64,000 nt of DNA, from contig JAHLLS010000028.1 of assembly GCA_020444045.1 (NCBI GenBank), forward strand, positions 1-64,000. Direction: 5' to 3'. The position numbers and the translations under genes are program-made. The stretch comes from Deltaproteobacteria bacterium (GTDB lineage Bacteria; Desulfobacterota; Desulfobacteria; Desulfobacterales; UBA5852). The notes beneath the pieces are model-generated. The model searched no databases. It saw only the letters and a list, made by a program, of their open reading frames with translations, and had not been told where the DNA came from. Positions 43,277 to 52,345 of this stretch are shown piece after piece. The number at the start of each line of letters is the position of its first letter. Position 1 is the stretch's first letter.

Positions 43277-45460
43277 TCAGGTGGCTGCGGGACTGATGAT
43301 GACAATGCCCAGATAACCATCCACCGTCACATGGTCGCCGGAGCGGATAAACTGCAGCGCTTCCGGCACCCCGGTGACACAGGGCAGCCCATACTCCCTT
43401 GCGATGATGGCGCCATGGATCAGCATGCCGCCCCGGCGTTCCACCACCGCGGCTGCCAGCGGCACCACAAAGGTCATATTCGGATCCACCGCGTCACAAA
43501 TCAAAATCTCTCCCGATTGGAATGCCTTGAGATCCTGTGGTGCGGTCACCACCCGCGCTCGTCCCCGGGCCAGGCCGGGGCCGGCCGGCTGCCCGACCAG
43601 CTGGCGGGCTTGCAGGCCCGATCCGTGCGCGGTCTTTTCCGCAGTCTCTGTCGGAGCCGGCTTGGCCGGCGGCATCAGCGACAGGGCCTCCCGCAGCGCG
43701 TCCGCGTCTTCGGTGGTCGGATCGTTTGCAAGCCGGGCGGCGGCCTCCCGCACCGCCCGATGGGCCTGTGCTTCGATACGGCCGAGATGAATGTTGTCGT
43801 CGTCCCGCAGCCGATAGCTGGAGCGGGCCAGGTCCAACAGCGATTGGGCCCAGTCGCGTTCCTCCGGTGAAAAGGCGTCGATAAACCGGCGCACCAGGGC
43901 CTCGTGATCAACGGACTGGCGCGCCGGGGATTGCCCCGGACGGGCCGCCAGTTCGAGGATCAAGCGCACGAGCGTACTCTCTGTGAGAGCCCCCTCAGAG
44001 TCGCCGGTAATCCCCGAGGAAAGAGTTCCGTATTGCGCCACAAACGTATCCAGAGAGGACCGCAAGGATGCCGGCAGGTTGTCCATTCGGCCACGGCGAA
44101 GATCGTCGGCCGCACCGGGCACATCGCGCACGCCGGCGGCCAGCGCCTCAAGGTGTCGATTCCGTTTGAGGCTGGCCATGGGTGTATCCGTCAGCAAATC
44201 GGCGAACTCGTATGGATTCTCAGGCTTGATGGTGTCGTTGTAGATCTGGCCGAAAAGACGTGCCCCATGGGCATAAGGAATGAAGTCGGCCCAGTAGACA
44301 TTGCTCCAGTGCTGGTTGCGGTCGACCCGTCGACGCACTTCCGCCGCCAGTTCGATATCCGAAAAGGGCGCAAAATCGATGGCAGCCAGTTCCTCGGCCT
44401 CGCGAATCATGGCCGGAATCAGGTCATCCTCGATTTTCACCCGCAACTGCTGCAAGTTTTCATAGCTGCGCCGCAGACTGAGATACCAGCCCCGCTTGTC
44501 ATCCTCGGACGCCGCCGTGGTCGTGACGGGCCGGGCCTGCAGCACGGTAATGTCGGCGTCCACAACGGTCCACTCCACGTCCTGGGGGCTGCCGAACAGG
44601 CTTTCGATCCGGCGGGCAAGCGCGGCCACCGCTTCAATAGTGTTTGACGTCAGGCCCTGGGGCGCATCGTCCCCAAGGGCGGCAACGCGAATACCCTGAT
44701 CCGCCGGGACGACGCTTTGGGATCGATCCGCCGCGGCATGGGAAACAATGGCATTGGTTTCCCGGTCCAGAATCCAGCGCTCCGGTGCCACCAGGCCGTC
44801 CACCAGCCCCTGGTTCAGCCCGGGCACGGCTTCGATGACGCTCTGGTCGGCATGCATGGGGCTGACCGTAAACGCCACGCCGGAATAGTCGCCAACGACC
44901 AGCGCTTGGACGAGCACGGCCATGGCGCTGGATTCCGGTGCCAATCCCAGCTCCTGCCGGTATAGCAGCGCACCGTCGGACCACAGCGACGCCCAGACCC
45001 GACGAATATGATCGAGAACAGCAGCATGCCCGCGCACATTGACATAGGATTCATGAATGCCGGCAAAGGAGGCCCCGGCGCTGTCCTCCTGGGGAGCGGA
45101 CGAGCGAATGACAGCCGGCCGATCGACAAACGGCGGCGACAGCGTTTGCTGCAACGCCTGATCGAGATCGGTCGGCAAAGGATGATTCATAAACATGCCG
45201 CGAATGCGCAGGGCAGCATCCCAAATTTCTTCCCAACGCATCTCCGCAAAGGGTTTGCGGTTCAGTTCAAGAAGAATTTTCTCCTGCAGCCCGTTGGCGT
45301 CCACAAAGTGCTGATAAGCAACGGTGGTGACCACCATCGTGAAGGGGACCTGGAAGCCTGCGCGGTCCAGCCGGGACAGGGCGCAGCCTTTGCCTCCCGC
45401 CAGGGCAATGTCATCCGGCCGTATCGCGGCCAGCGGCAGGATCAGCTTATCGTCCGACAT
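43277..45460 (-). CDS. PEP synthase/rifampin phosphotransferase-like enzyme
   Basis: The start at 45460 gives 727 residues. The N-terminal ATP-grasp domain begins ALAGGKGCALSRLDRAGFQVPFTM, with IRSSAPQEDSAGASFAGIHESY and VEWTVVDADITVLQARPV at its end. The middle part is an unassigned helical domain. The C-terminal swivelling domain has RRGGMLIHGAIIAREYGLPCVTGVP with the phosphorylatable His. The PEP/pyruvate TIM barrel of true PEP synthase is absent, so the layout is that of rifampin phosphotransferase-like enzymes: ATP splits to AMP and the beta phosphate goes to an acceptor. The acceptor is unknown. It overlaps the PPOX gene by 14 bases. Confidence 0.82.
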   Translation of the reverse strand: MSDDKLILPLAAIRPDDIALAGGKGCALSRLDRAGFQVPFTMVVTTVAYQHFVDANGLQEKILLELNRKPFAEMRWEEIWDAALRIRGMFMNHPLPTDLDQALQQTLSPPFVDRPAVIRSSAPQEDSAGASFAGIHESYVNVRGHAAVLDHIRRVWASLWSDGALLYRQELGLAPESSAMAVLVQALVVGDYSGVAFTVSPMHADQSVIEAVPGLNQGLVDGLVAPERWILDRETNAIVSHAAADRSQSVVPADQGIRVAALGDDAPQGLTSNTIEAVAALARRIESLFGSPQDVEWTVVDADITVLQARPVTTTAASEDDKRGWYLSLRRSYENLQQLRVKIEDDLIPAMIREAEELAAIDFAPFSDIELAAEVRRRVDRNQHWSNVYWADFIPYAHGARLFGQIYNDTIKPENPYEFADLLTDTPMASLKRNRHLEALAAGVRDVPGAADDLRRGRMDNLPASLRSSLDTFVAQYGTLSSGITGDSEGALTESTLVRLILELAARPGQSPARQSVDHEALVRRFIDAFSPEERDWAQSLLDLARSSYRLRDDDNIHLGRIEAQAHRAVREAAARLANDPTTEDADALREALSLMPPAKPAPTETAEKTAHGSGLQARQLVGQPAGPGLARGRARVVTAPQDLKAFQSGEILICDAVDPNMTFVVPLAAAVVERRGGMLIHGAIIAREYGLPCVTGVPEALQFIRSGDHVTVDGYLGIVIISPAAT

Positions 45461-45926
45461 GGTATTCCATGACTTTCTGGAAACGATTGACAAGGTAATA
45501 GACGTCTACCGCCAATCGTAAAACCGCCGTTGAGGGCGCCTGGACAAATTTGGCCATGTGCGGGTGTTTCAGTATATAGCGCGTCACCGCCGCGTCTTCC
45601 GCGGCGCCGGTGAGTTCCGTCGTCACGCCGAGGGCCGTCACGGCCATGGCCGCGTATATATCGGATTTGACATTACCGCTGTTGTCCACCAGCATGGCGG
45701 CGCGCGCCTGGTGGGACAAATTGGCAAATTTGCGTGTGGCCCGGGAGGTGGCGAAAATCATCCCGGACAGATCAGAGTCGGAATCGAACGCCACCAGGCT
45801 GGCATAGGGGTGGCCTTCCGCGCTGCAGGTGGACAGGGTTGCCAGGCGCTGCCCGGTGAGCAGCGTATGGATATGGTGACGAACCGTTTCTTGTGCGTCC
45901 AATGTTTCTCCTTCATTGGAATTCAT
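45447..45926 (-). CDS. Pyridoxamine 5'-phosphate oxidase-family flavin-binding protein
   Basis: The 159-residue protein has the split-barrel fold signature: GQRLATLSTCSAEGHPYASLVAFDSD, then MIFATSRATRKFANLSHQARAAMLVDN. FMN or heme binding is typical of the family, but the true PdxH residues are not obvious. It overlaps the phosphotransferase gene downstream by 14 bases and is probably co-transcribed. The ribosome site upstream is weak. Confidence 0.85.
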   Translation of the reverse strand: MNSNEGETLDAQETVRHHIHTLLTGQRLATLSTCSAEGHPYASLVAFDSDSDLSGMIFATSRATRKFANLSHQARAAMLVDNSGNVKSDIYAAMAVTALGVTTELTGAAEDAAVTRYILKHPHMAKFVQAPSTAVLRLAVDVYYLVNRFQKVMEYHVGR

Positions 45927-46031
45927 GGGTTTTCATGCCGGCGAACCGCCCGCGTCAGGCCGTTGCCATTCACCACTATAGCGAACCCCGTCCCCGTCAG
46001 CAACCATAAGTTCCCGTCGGAAGGGAGGGCT

Positions 46032-46997
46032 TCACGCGAAGCCGATCGCCGGAAATCCGCCTGCGGCCTGTCGCGCCGCAACCGGCGCCATACCTGCAAT
46101 CCGGTCATAGAGCTGCCGGCAATCATCGATACTCAGCCGGTTGACATACTGGATCACGGATAAATCGTCACGGGCATCCGGGTAGCCGTCATCTTCAGGT
46201 GCCATTTCTTCTTTGACGGACAACTGGTTGTAGACCAGACTGCGCGCAGCCAGAAGATGTTGGCGTTCGATGATCGGGGGACAATCGAAGATCAACATCA
46301 GGGTCAGGAGATCACCTGGGTTGTAGAGATGACTGCCATGGCCTGCCGCACGGTAGAGGTCGCCAAGCAGATACAAGGGCCGGATGGAAGTTGTCGGAGA
46401 CAACTGCCGCCGCAGCTCGCGCAGCAGGCATAGATGCAGGTATCCCGCTTCGACATAAACCCTGCCGCCGCAATCGGCAACCAAACGCGCCACGGATTGC
46501 GCGCGAAGGCGGTCCCGCAATACAAACCGCGCCGCATCCGCCGCCGCGAAGGCGCACGCAGCTTCGACCATGGGGTCAAAATCGCCATCCGCAGCCGCGC
46601 TGTAAAACGTCAGCAGGCGTCTGGTGGCTTCGCGTTCGGCCCGGTAGACCGGCCCCAACTGGTCGTCATGCGTAAGCTCCGAAGGGCGCCGCCCATCCCC
46701 GAAAAGCTCGTGGATCCGAATCAAACGGGTCATAAAGGGTTCACAGGGATGGATCCGTTTGCCGTTGTTCCTCAACCGCTGCAGCATCCGGCAGGCGGCC
46801 GCTGCAAACGCCGGGAATTCATAGTCTGCCGTCAGCACGTAATCATCGACAGGCAGCGTGCCCGCCAGCATCCGGCTGAATTCAGGTGTTGGCGGCTCCT
46901 CGATCACGATATGGTCGTGTTCGGCCATGACACGCTCCGCCAGGGGCAGGGTTTCAGGGCGATGGGAGGAAAAGCCGATCGTGAAGGTCGTGGCCAT
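46032..46997 (-). CDS. Hypothetical protein, possibly TraB/ChaN-like fold
   Basis: A start at 46997 gives 321 residues, soluble, without membrane segments. The opening TFTIGFSSHRPETLPLAERVM with HIVIEEPPTPEF and the later GGRVYVEAGYLHLCLLREL vaguely recall the TraB/PrgY/ChaN (EreA-like) fold, where a Glu and a HxGL element matter. This is a weak resemblance. The protein also has a middle helical region and a C-terminal stretch of about 60 residues (YPDARDDLSVIQYVNRLS). I could not assign a function. Confidence 0.65.
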   Translation of the reverse strand: MATTFTIGFSSHRPETLPLAERVMAEHDHIVIEEPPTPEFSRMLAGTLPVDDYVLTADYEFPAFAAAACRMLQRLRNNGKRIHPCEPFMTRLIRIHELFGDGRRPSELTHDDQLGPVYRAEREATRRLLTFYSAAADGDFDPMVEAACAFAAADAARFVLRDRLRAQSVARLVADCGGRVYVEAGYLHLCLLRELRRQLSPTTSIRPLYLLGDLYRAAGHGSHLYNPGDLLTLMLIFDCPPIIERQHLLAARSLVYNQLSVKEEMAPEDDGYPDARDDLSVIQYVNRLSIDDCRQLYDRIAGMAPVAARQAAGGFPAIGFA

Positions 46998-47114
46998 GGA
47001 TGCAGGTCCGCAGATCATTGCTGGAAATGGGCGATAGGAACTATTAAAGTAGTGGCTTTTCAGTCCCCGGCAAGGGTTGCGGATATGGGGCAGCCCCCGA
47101 AAGGCCGCTCGCGG

Positions 47115-48023
47115 TCATCGTGACGGGGTTTCGCGGTTGGTCAGATAGACGCCGGAAAGCACCATGGCAGCCCCAAAGAGCAGGGAGGGGCTCAAAGGCT
47201 CGTGCAGAATAAAAAAGCTGAAGACGATTGCGCTGATGGGAACGAAGTTGATGAACACGCCCGCCTTCATGGCACCGATCCGCTGGATGCCTTGATAGTA
47301 CCAGACGAACCCCAACACTGTTCCGAAAAACCCCAGGTAGAAGAGCGCTCCCCAATCGACCACGGTGTAGAACGGCCAGGCGGTCAAGATCCCTTCCTGC
47401 CAGGCCGGCACGGCCAGGCAGACCGCGCCGCTCAGCGCCGCGTAAAGCACTGATGCCAGGGGCGAAAGCTCTGCCAACAGCAATTTGCCCAGCAGGGAGA
47501 AGGTCACCCAACTGGCCACGCATCCCAGAATGAAGAGTTCCCCCCATCCCACGGCCCCGCTGGCGATCATATGCAGATCTCCACGGGTAATGACGAGAAC
47601 CGCCCCGCCGATGGAAATCAGGATGCCGGTCAGACGGGTCGGCGTCAATTGTTCGCGAAACAACAGGGCCGAAAACAGTGCGATGAAGATGGGGTTGTTG
47701 GCAATGATGATCGCTGCGCGACTGGCCTCGATCAGTTTCAGGCCTTTGAAAAAAAACACATTGTAGGCAAAGACCCCCGTCATGCCGAGCAGAAAAATAG
47801 GGAACAGGTGCCTCAGGCGCAGGGCCGGGAGATGTCCTTCCATTTTGATGGCCGTCAGGCATAAAAAAACCGAGGCGATCGCAAATCGCAGAAAGGCCGC
47901 CGAATAAGGACCCACCCGCTGGGCAACAATTTTCCCGGCAATAAACGTTCCGCCCCAGAAAACCGCCATCAGCAGGAGTTTCACGTAAACGATTTTGTTA
48001 ATGCGCGTTGCGGCGGCGTTCAT
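47115..48023 (-). CDS. DMT-superfamily (EamA) permease
   Basis: The 302-residue protein has ten membrane helices arranged as two EamA repeats: VYVKLLLMAVFWGGTFIAGKIVA at the N-terminal, and a second copy starting near GAVGWGELFILGCVASWVTFSLLGK. These export amino acids or other metabolites, or import sugars. The start codon ATG overlaps the DHH gene's stop by 4 bases (ATGA), so translation is coupled. Confidence 0.92.
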   Translation of the reverse strand: MNAAATRINKIVYVKLLLMAVFWGGTFIAGKIVAQRVGPYSAAFLRFAIASVFLCLTAIKMEGHLPALRLRHLFPIFLLGMTGVFAYNVFFFKGLKLIEASRAAIIIANNPIFIALFSALLFREQLTPTRLTGILISIGGAVLVITRGDLHMIASGAVGWGELFILGCVASWVTFSLLGKLLLAELSPLASVLYAALSGAVCLAVPAWQEGILTAWPFYTVVDWGALFYLGFFGTVLGFVWYYQGIQRIGAMKAGVFINFVPISAIVFSFFILHEPLSPSLLFGAAMVLSGVYLTNRETPSR

Positions 48024-48949
48024 GATGCCGGGTAGCCCTCGCCCTCCGGCCGCGATTCCGCGATGGGTTCGTTGCGCATCAGGACATCCAGGATGGCTTG
48101 AATAGTGTCATCGCTGTGGCGCACGTGAAAGCTGCAGGAGCCGGCCCCCGGATGCCCGCCGCCCTGGTAGCGCGACAGCAGCTCCCCCACGTTGACCCGG
48201 CAGTTGCGGTTGAAGATGCTGTGCCCCAGGCTGACGATCACCTTGTCGCGGTCGCGGTCCGCCAGGCGGATTTTCATCTGGACCACCGTTTCCGGAAACA
48301 TGGAATACACCAGGAAGCGGTTGCCTTTGGGCGTTTCTTGCAATGCCCGGAAATCCGTCACGGCCACGCCCCCTTTGACCGTGGTATGCTGGCGCAAAAG
48401 GTCGCGGTAGGCCCTGTTTTCTTCCACGACCAGCTGACAGCGCTGCCGTACGTCGGAATCGGCCATGACCGCGTCGATGGTCCCGGATCCCAGCAATGTC
48501 ACCAGCCGGTTCCAGTAGGGCTCGTCATCGAGATTACGCCCGGAAACGGTCATCGACAGCAGCACATGGGGGTAGTTCTCCGGGAACTGAACTTCATCCT
48601 CGGAAAGTGCTGCCGCATCGATCTTGTCGGTTTGCCGGATCAGTTCATCGAAATCCGTGGTCAGCCGATCGGCAAAATAACGGTGGACCAGCCCGGCGGC
48701 CGACGGGGCTAATTCAAACGCCCCTTCGAACGGTCGCCCCGGCACGTTGGAGTAATGATGGTCGAACCACATGGCACAGCGATCGTGAAACGGCAGGTTA
48801 GCCACGATGTCGCCGGTCCGGACGTCGACCAGGCCGTGCTGCATGTCGCCGGGTTCGGCCCAAAAAATGGGTAATTTTTCATCGATGGCTTCACGCAACA
48901 AAACAGCACAGACCACGCCGTCAAAATCAGGACGGGTTACGATACGCAT
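48020..48949 (-). CDS. DHH-family phosphoesterase
   Basis: The 309-residue protein has the DHH core: RIVTRPDFDGVVCAVLLREA (first Asp), WFDHHYSN (Asp-His-His), and a C-terminal DHHA1 domain with RYQGGGHPGAGSCSF. It belongs to the exopolyphosphatase/oligoribonuclease-like superfamily. The N-terminal carries only part of the usual DHH motif pattern, so substrate (nanoRNA, pApA or polyphosphate) cannot be fixed. AGGAG precedes the ATG. Confidence 0.88.
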   Translation of the reverse strand: MRIVTRPDFDGVVCAVLLREAIDEKLPIFWAEPGDMQHGLVDVRTGDIVANLPFHDRCAMWFDHHYSNVPGRPFEGAFELAPSAAGLVHRYFADRLTTDFDELIRQTDKIDAAALSEDEVQFPENYPHVLLSMTVSGRNLDDEPYWNRLVTLLGSGTIDAVMADSDVRQRCQLVVEENRAYRDLLRQHTTVKGGVAVTDFRALQETPKGNRFLVYSMFPETVVQMKIRLADRDRDKVIVSLGHSIFNRNCRVNVGELLSRYQGGGHPGAGSCSFHVRHSDDTIQAILDVLMRNEPIAESRPEGEGYPAS

Positions 48950-49116
48950 GGAGAACTCCTATCAGCGGATGTATTCCCAGGAGATTGTCATCCCACGAGT
49001 CCACCACCGCTGGCCATTCATCAAAATGGCGTTATATTCGTCATATTCAACTTGCGCAAAAATCGAAATTTGTACCTTAACGCCAACCTTTCCGGAAAAC
49101 AAGGAGGATCCTCACC

Positions 49117-49578
49117 ATGGCGCTTTATCTTGTACAGCATGGTCAATGCCACCCCAAAGACGTGGATCCTGACAAAGGATTGACCGACGAGGGCCAGGCC
49201 ACGACGACACGCATTGCCGGCGTGGCGAAGGGTTACGGGGTGCCGGTGAGCTGCATTCTGCACAGCGGCAAAAAACGGGCCCGTCAGACAGCGGAAATTT
49301 TCGAAGCGGCCCTGGCCCCGCCTGACGGACTGCTTGCCAAATCCGGTCTCAACCCCCTGGACGATGTCACCGCACTGGCCGGCCTGATCGACAGCAAGGA
49401 AAACCTCATGCTGGTCGGGCACCTGCCCTTCATGGTGCGTCTCTGTTCCTGGCTGGTGACCGGCGACCAGGAGATGCCTGTTTTTCAATTCCAAAATGCG
49501 GGCATTGTTTGCCTGAAGCGACCGCCTGAGACCAACAACTGGATCATTGCCTGGACGTTGATGCCCATGATCGGGTGA
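49117..49578 (+). CDS. SixA-like histidine phosphatase with altered RHG motif
   Basis: The 153-residue protein has the SixA/phosphoglycerate-mutase-like fold. The RHG motif at the N-terminal reads LVQHGQC, with Gln in place of the usual Arg; the second Arg is in HSGKKRARQTAEI and the late His is in MLVGHLPFMVRL. The Arg replacement could lower or alter activity; related proteins with LVQHG are known to me as a variant. GGAGG lies upstream. It is a single plus-strand gene between two minus-strand runs. Confidence 0.86.
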   Translation: MALYLVQHGQCHPKDVDPDKGLTDEGQATTTRIAGVAKGYGVPVSCILHSGKKRARQTAEIFEAALAPPDGLLAKSGLNPLDDVTALAGLIDSKENLMLVGHLPFMVRLCSWLVTGDQEMPVFQFQNAGIVCLKRPPETNNWIIAWTLMPMIG

Positions 49579-49612
49579 CGGCTATGCCACCGCCGCAATG
49601 CATTTGGGAAAG

Positions 49613-49645
49613 ACCGGCAATCGTTTTCACAAAAGGATTGCCGGT
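49613..49645. terminator. Two-way hairpin between SixA-like and DUF3465 genes
   Basis: ACCGGCAATC (49613-49622) pairs perfectly with GATTGCCGGT (49636-49645), and the loop itself pairs TTTT with AAAA. The hairpin lies between converging genes and may stop transcription from both sides, although no external T-run is present. Confidence 0.55.
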
Positions 49646-49723
49646 GGTCTATGTGCGCATCATCGCGAAGAAAAGCGATCCGTCGCCGGATCAGGAACAA
49701 AGAGGCCGAGGGTATAGCGCTGA

Positions 49724-50158
49724 TTATTTATAGCGAACGCCCTTGTGCTCGAGCCAGCCATTTACATGGCGGCCCTGGGGGTCATGATGGGTCCAGTGGA
49801 GAACGCCGCCTTGGGCATTCCACTCGTATTCTCCGAAAAAGAGAACTTCATCGCCTTTGATCAAAGGCGAAATTCGCGGTGCGAGATCGATGTTGTGGGC
49901 CACCAGCAGCGTTTGTCCGGAATCCAGTTCCAGGATAAACCGCTGGTGTCTCCTCCCTTTGCGATCGTCCTGCAGGATTTTGACAACCACCCCCTGCCCC
50001 TCAACCTGGATGCCGCTTAGCCCTTTTTGGAAGGCATCGCTGACCGCATCAACGCGCTGCAGCTCAAAGCGCAGTTCTTCGAAAAAAGACCATCCCGAGT
50101 AGTGAAGAATCCCAACGATTGCCACCACCAGGATAATCGTCGAAAAAAGTTTCTTCAC
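49724..50158 (-). CDS. DUF3465 domain protein
   Basis: A GTG at 50158, with AAAGGT upstream, gives 144 residues with an N-terminal membrane anchor (LFSTIILVVAIVGILHYSGW). The DUF3465 domain is clear: QRFILELDSGQTLLVAHNIDLAPRI, KGDEVLFFGEYEWNAQGG and VLHWTHHDPQGRHVNGWLEH. The domain resembles an OB-like fold of unknown role. It begins four bases after the C_GCAxxG gene's stop, so the two are coupled. Confidence 0.9.
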   Translation of the reverse strand: MKKLFSTIILVVAIVGILHYSGWSFFEELRFELQRVDAVSDAFQKGLSGIQVEGQGVVVKILQDDRKGRRHQRFILELDSGQTLLVAHNIDLAPRISPLIKGDEVLFFGEYEWNAQGGVLHWTHHDPQGRHVNGWLEHKGVRYK

Positions 50159-50162
50159 AGAT

Positions 50163-50657
50163 CTACCTTTCGATCCGCCGTTTTTCAATGCATGCCAGCG
50201 TTTTGGATCGCTGCCCCGGGACCCGATTTAAAATAACCGACATGAACTCAATCGTGAAACCGACGGCTTCACGGGTGAAGGCTTCGCAGAGATGAGGGGG
50301 ATTGTTCGGGGCGAAGCCTTCGGGGCGCAGGGCCGCGCACGACAGGCTGCTGAACCGTTTTTCAAACTGCCACGCATAGGCTTTGCAGGCGTGAATGATC
50401 GCATCATCGGCGATATTCTGCCTTCGGCCCGAAATTCCCAGAAACATCAAGGCACCTTCCACCAGACCGCACTGGGCGCCGTATTCACCCGCGCCATGCA
50501 TGCCGACCGCCGCGTCGATCACCTGGTCCGACAAATCGATACCAAATATTTCGGATAGAATTTTGAGGTTGGTGGTGGCGCAGTTGATGTCATCGCGCCA
50601 GTAGTAGTCAGCAACCCGCCGACGGACAAGTTCTTCCATGTGCAAATCATACGCCAT
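50163..50657 (-). CDS. C_GCAxxG_C_C family redox protein
   Basis: A start at 50657, with CAGGTTATC upstream, gives 164 residues. The cysteine pattern of the family is present: INCATTNLKIL, HGAGEYGAQCGLVEGALMFLG, CKAYAWQFEKRFSSLSCAAL and PPHLCEAF. Members are predicted redox-active proteins, sometimes with an exported form; no export signal is seen here. A companion DUF3465 gene follows. Confidence 0.88.
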   Translation of the reverse strand: MAYDLHMEELVRRRVADYYWRDDINCATTNLKILSEIFGIDLSDQVIDAAVGMHGAGEYGAQCGLVEGALMFLGISGRRQNIADDAIIHACKAYAWQFEKRFSSLSCAALRPEGFAPNNPPHLCEAFTREAVGFTIEFMSVILNRVPGQRSKTLACIEKRRIER

Positions 50658-50742
50658 GATAACCTGACAATAGCGCGACGTGACTGTCGTCGGCAAACGT
50701 GTATTAAGATTAGCCCATCAGCATGATTTGGACCGGTCCCGC

Positions 50743-51786
50743 CTATACAATGTCGATGGTAATCCCATGCTCTTTGATGCCGTTGCTACCGTAGCCCAGC
50801 AGATTCCACTCGGCGGATTCAGGCTGCCGGCGACCCCGGCTGTCCGTGGCCCTGGAGAGAAGGGTGTAGCTTCCGGTTCGGGTCGCCTGCCACACAAACT
50901 GCCAGTGCCGCCAGGCAAAGGGCTCGTCCGGACCAAGAAATTCGGCCGCATTCCAGGTCATTCCGTTGTCGAGGGACACTTCCACCTTTTCCACGTGTTC
51001 CTCACCGGCATAGGCCGCTCCGAGCACCACCATGCGTCCGGCCTGTCGCTGTTCCCCGGGCAGGGGTTGGGTGATGATGGATTTGAGCTTGATGCCGGTG
51101 ACGATCTCGCCGCTGGCCGGATCCTGGCCCTTTTGGAAGACGCGGTAGACCTTGTCCATGAAAAATCCCTCGTAGGGCTTATCCAGCACCGTGATGCGCT
51201 TCAGCCATTTAACACAATTGGCGCCGGTCCATCCCAATGCCAGGGCCCTCAAGGGGTACCCATGCTTCAGGGGCAGCGGCTCACCGTTCATTTCATAGGC
51301 CAGCAGGGTGGAGGCCATGGCCTTGTCGATGGGAATGCTCCGCACGAATTTGATGTTCGCTTTTCCAAGGGGCGTGTCCATGCCCTCGAAAGAAACGTGT
51401 GCGGCCCTTTCCGTAAGGCCTGTTTCAGCCAGAAGGGTTCCAAGCCCCAAGCCACCCCATATTGCGTTTCCTACCCCGCCGATGGTCCATGGGTTGCCTG
51501 ACGATTTTTTGGCAAGCAGGGACCGCCCGTTGCCGGAGCACTCCAGGGTATTGGCGACAATGGCTTTGGGAAAATCGCAGAGTTGCTCAAACGTGATGCT
51601 CAGGGGCTTTTTCACTTCACCATCGATCAGCAGTTCCCATTGATCCAGCGGCATCTTTTGATCGGGAATCTGGCCCTGATTGCGGTCAAAAAACACATCG
51701 TTGGCCGTAATCCATGACCGCAGTCGTGGCGTTGGCGTTTCGGCGTTCAAGGGCTTTTCGGTCATGACGCGCTTGGATTCGCTCAT
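50743..51786 (-). CDS. Sulfite oxidase-family molybdopterin enzyme
   Basis: The 347-residue protein has the oxidoreductase molybdopterin-binding domain: QWELLIDGEVKKPLSITFEQLCDFP, and the metal-ligand Cys in NTLECSGNGRSLL near residue 82. The C-terminal dimerisation (Mo-co_dimer) domain has GAAYAGEEHVEKVEVSLDNGMTWNAAEFL. No signal peptide or heme domain is present, so it is probably cytoplasmic. It would oxidise sulfite or a similar substrate with Moco. GGGAG lies upstream of the ATG. Confidence 0.92.
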   Translation of the reverse strand: MSESKRVMTEKPLNAETPTPRLRSWITANDVFFDRNQGQIPDQKMPLDQWELLIDGEVKKPLSITFEQLCDFPKAIVANTLECSGNGRSLLAKKSSGNPWTIGGVGNAIWGGLGLGTLLAETGLTERAAHVSFEGMDTPLGKANIKFVRSIPIDKAMASTLLAYEMNGEPLPLKHGYPLRALALGWTGANCVKWLKRITVLDKPYEGFFMDKVYRVFQKGQDPASGEIVTGIKLKSIITQPLPGEQRQAGRMVVLGAAYAGEEHVEKVEVSLDNGMTWNAAEFLGPDEPFAWRHWQFVWQATRTGSYTLLSRATDSRGRRQPESAEWNLLGYGSNGIKEHGITIDIV

Positions 51787-52028
51787 GGTATCGCTCCCTG
51801 TAAGGTTACGGATGATGGGAAACCCGTGTGCAGCCGTCTGAGAATTTCCAGCAGGAGGTTGAAATGCAGCGGAAAGGACGGACTAATATTTTCCATAAAC
51901 TACCGTGGCGTTTTGTTCAAGGAAAACGAACATGCGCCGGACAAGCGCGAAGCTGCTTCCGCACCGATGCGCAATGGCCTCACGGATGCCGGTCGAAGTT
52001 TCGCCGATAGAGCGGCCGCAGCCTCCCA

Positions 52029-52345
52029 TTAAAACGCATACCGGATCAACCTGTAGACCCCGTGCGCCACATAATCGCCCCGGAATTCGCCGCCGAACTG
52101 AATCGAGCCCGAAATCCTGCTGGAGCGGACGCAAGCGATTCCGGCCCCCACTCTCAGGCCGTCTTCTTCAGGCTCCCGGCCTTCAACTGTATAAGCCGTC
52201 CCCGGCGAGCGAAGTGGAATAAGCATCTCCGTCATCGTCACTGCTGGCCGTCCGCCGCAACGCGCCGATGCTGATATGGCGACGGCTGTCATACTGGTTG
52301 CGGGCATAGGAAAGCCCCCCCTCGATATAAAAGTTTTCCAAAAGA
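52029..52345 (-). pseudogene. Autotransporter beta-barrel remnant
   Basis: Read on the minus strand, one frame gives LENFYIEGGLSYARNQYD, then RRHISIGALRRTASSDD and AYSTSLAGDG before a stop near 52185. An overlapping second frame gives DGLRVGAGIACVRSSRISG, then IQFGGEFRGDYVAHGVYRLI and ends RYAF at the stop at 52029. The second piece is the standard C-terminal end of an autotransporter barrel (G-EFRGDY-HG...RY-F). The two pieces lie in different frames, with the middle of the barrel and the whole passenger missing, so this is a decayed fragment. It abuts the MFS gene. Confidence 0.7.
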
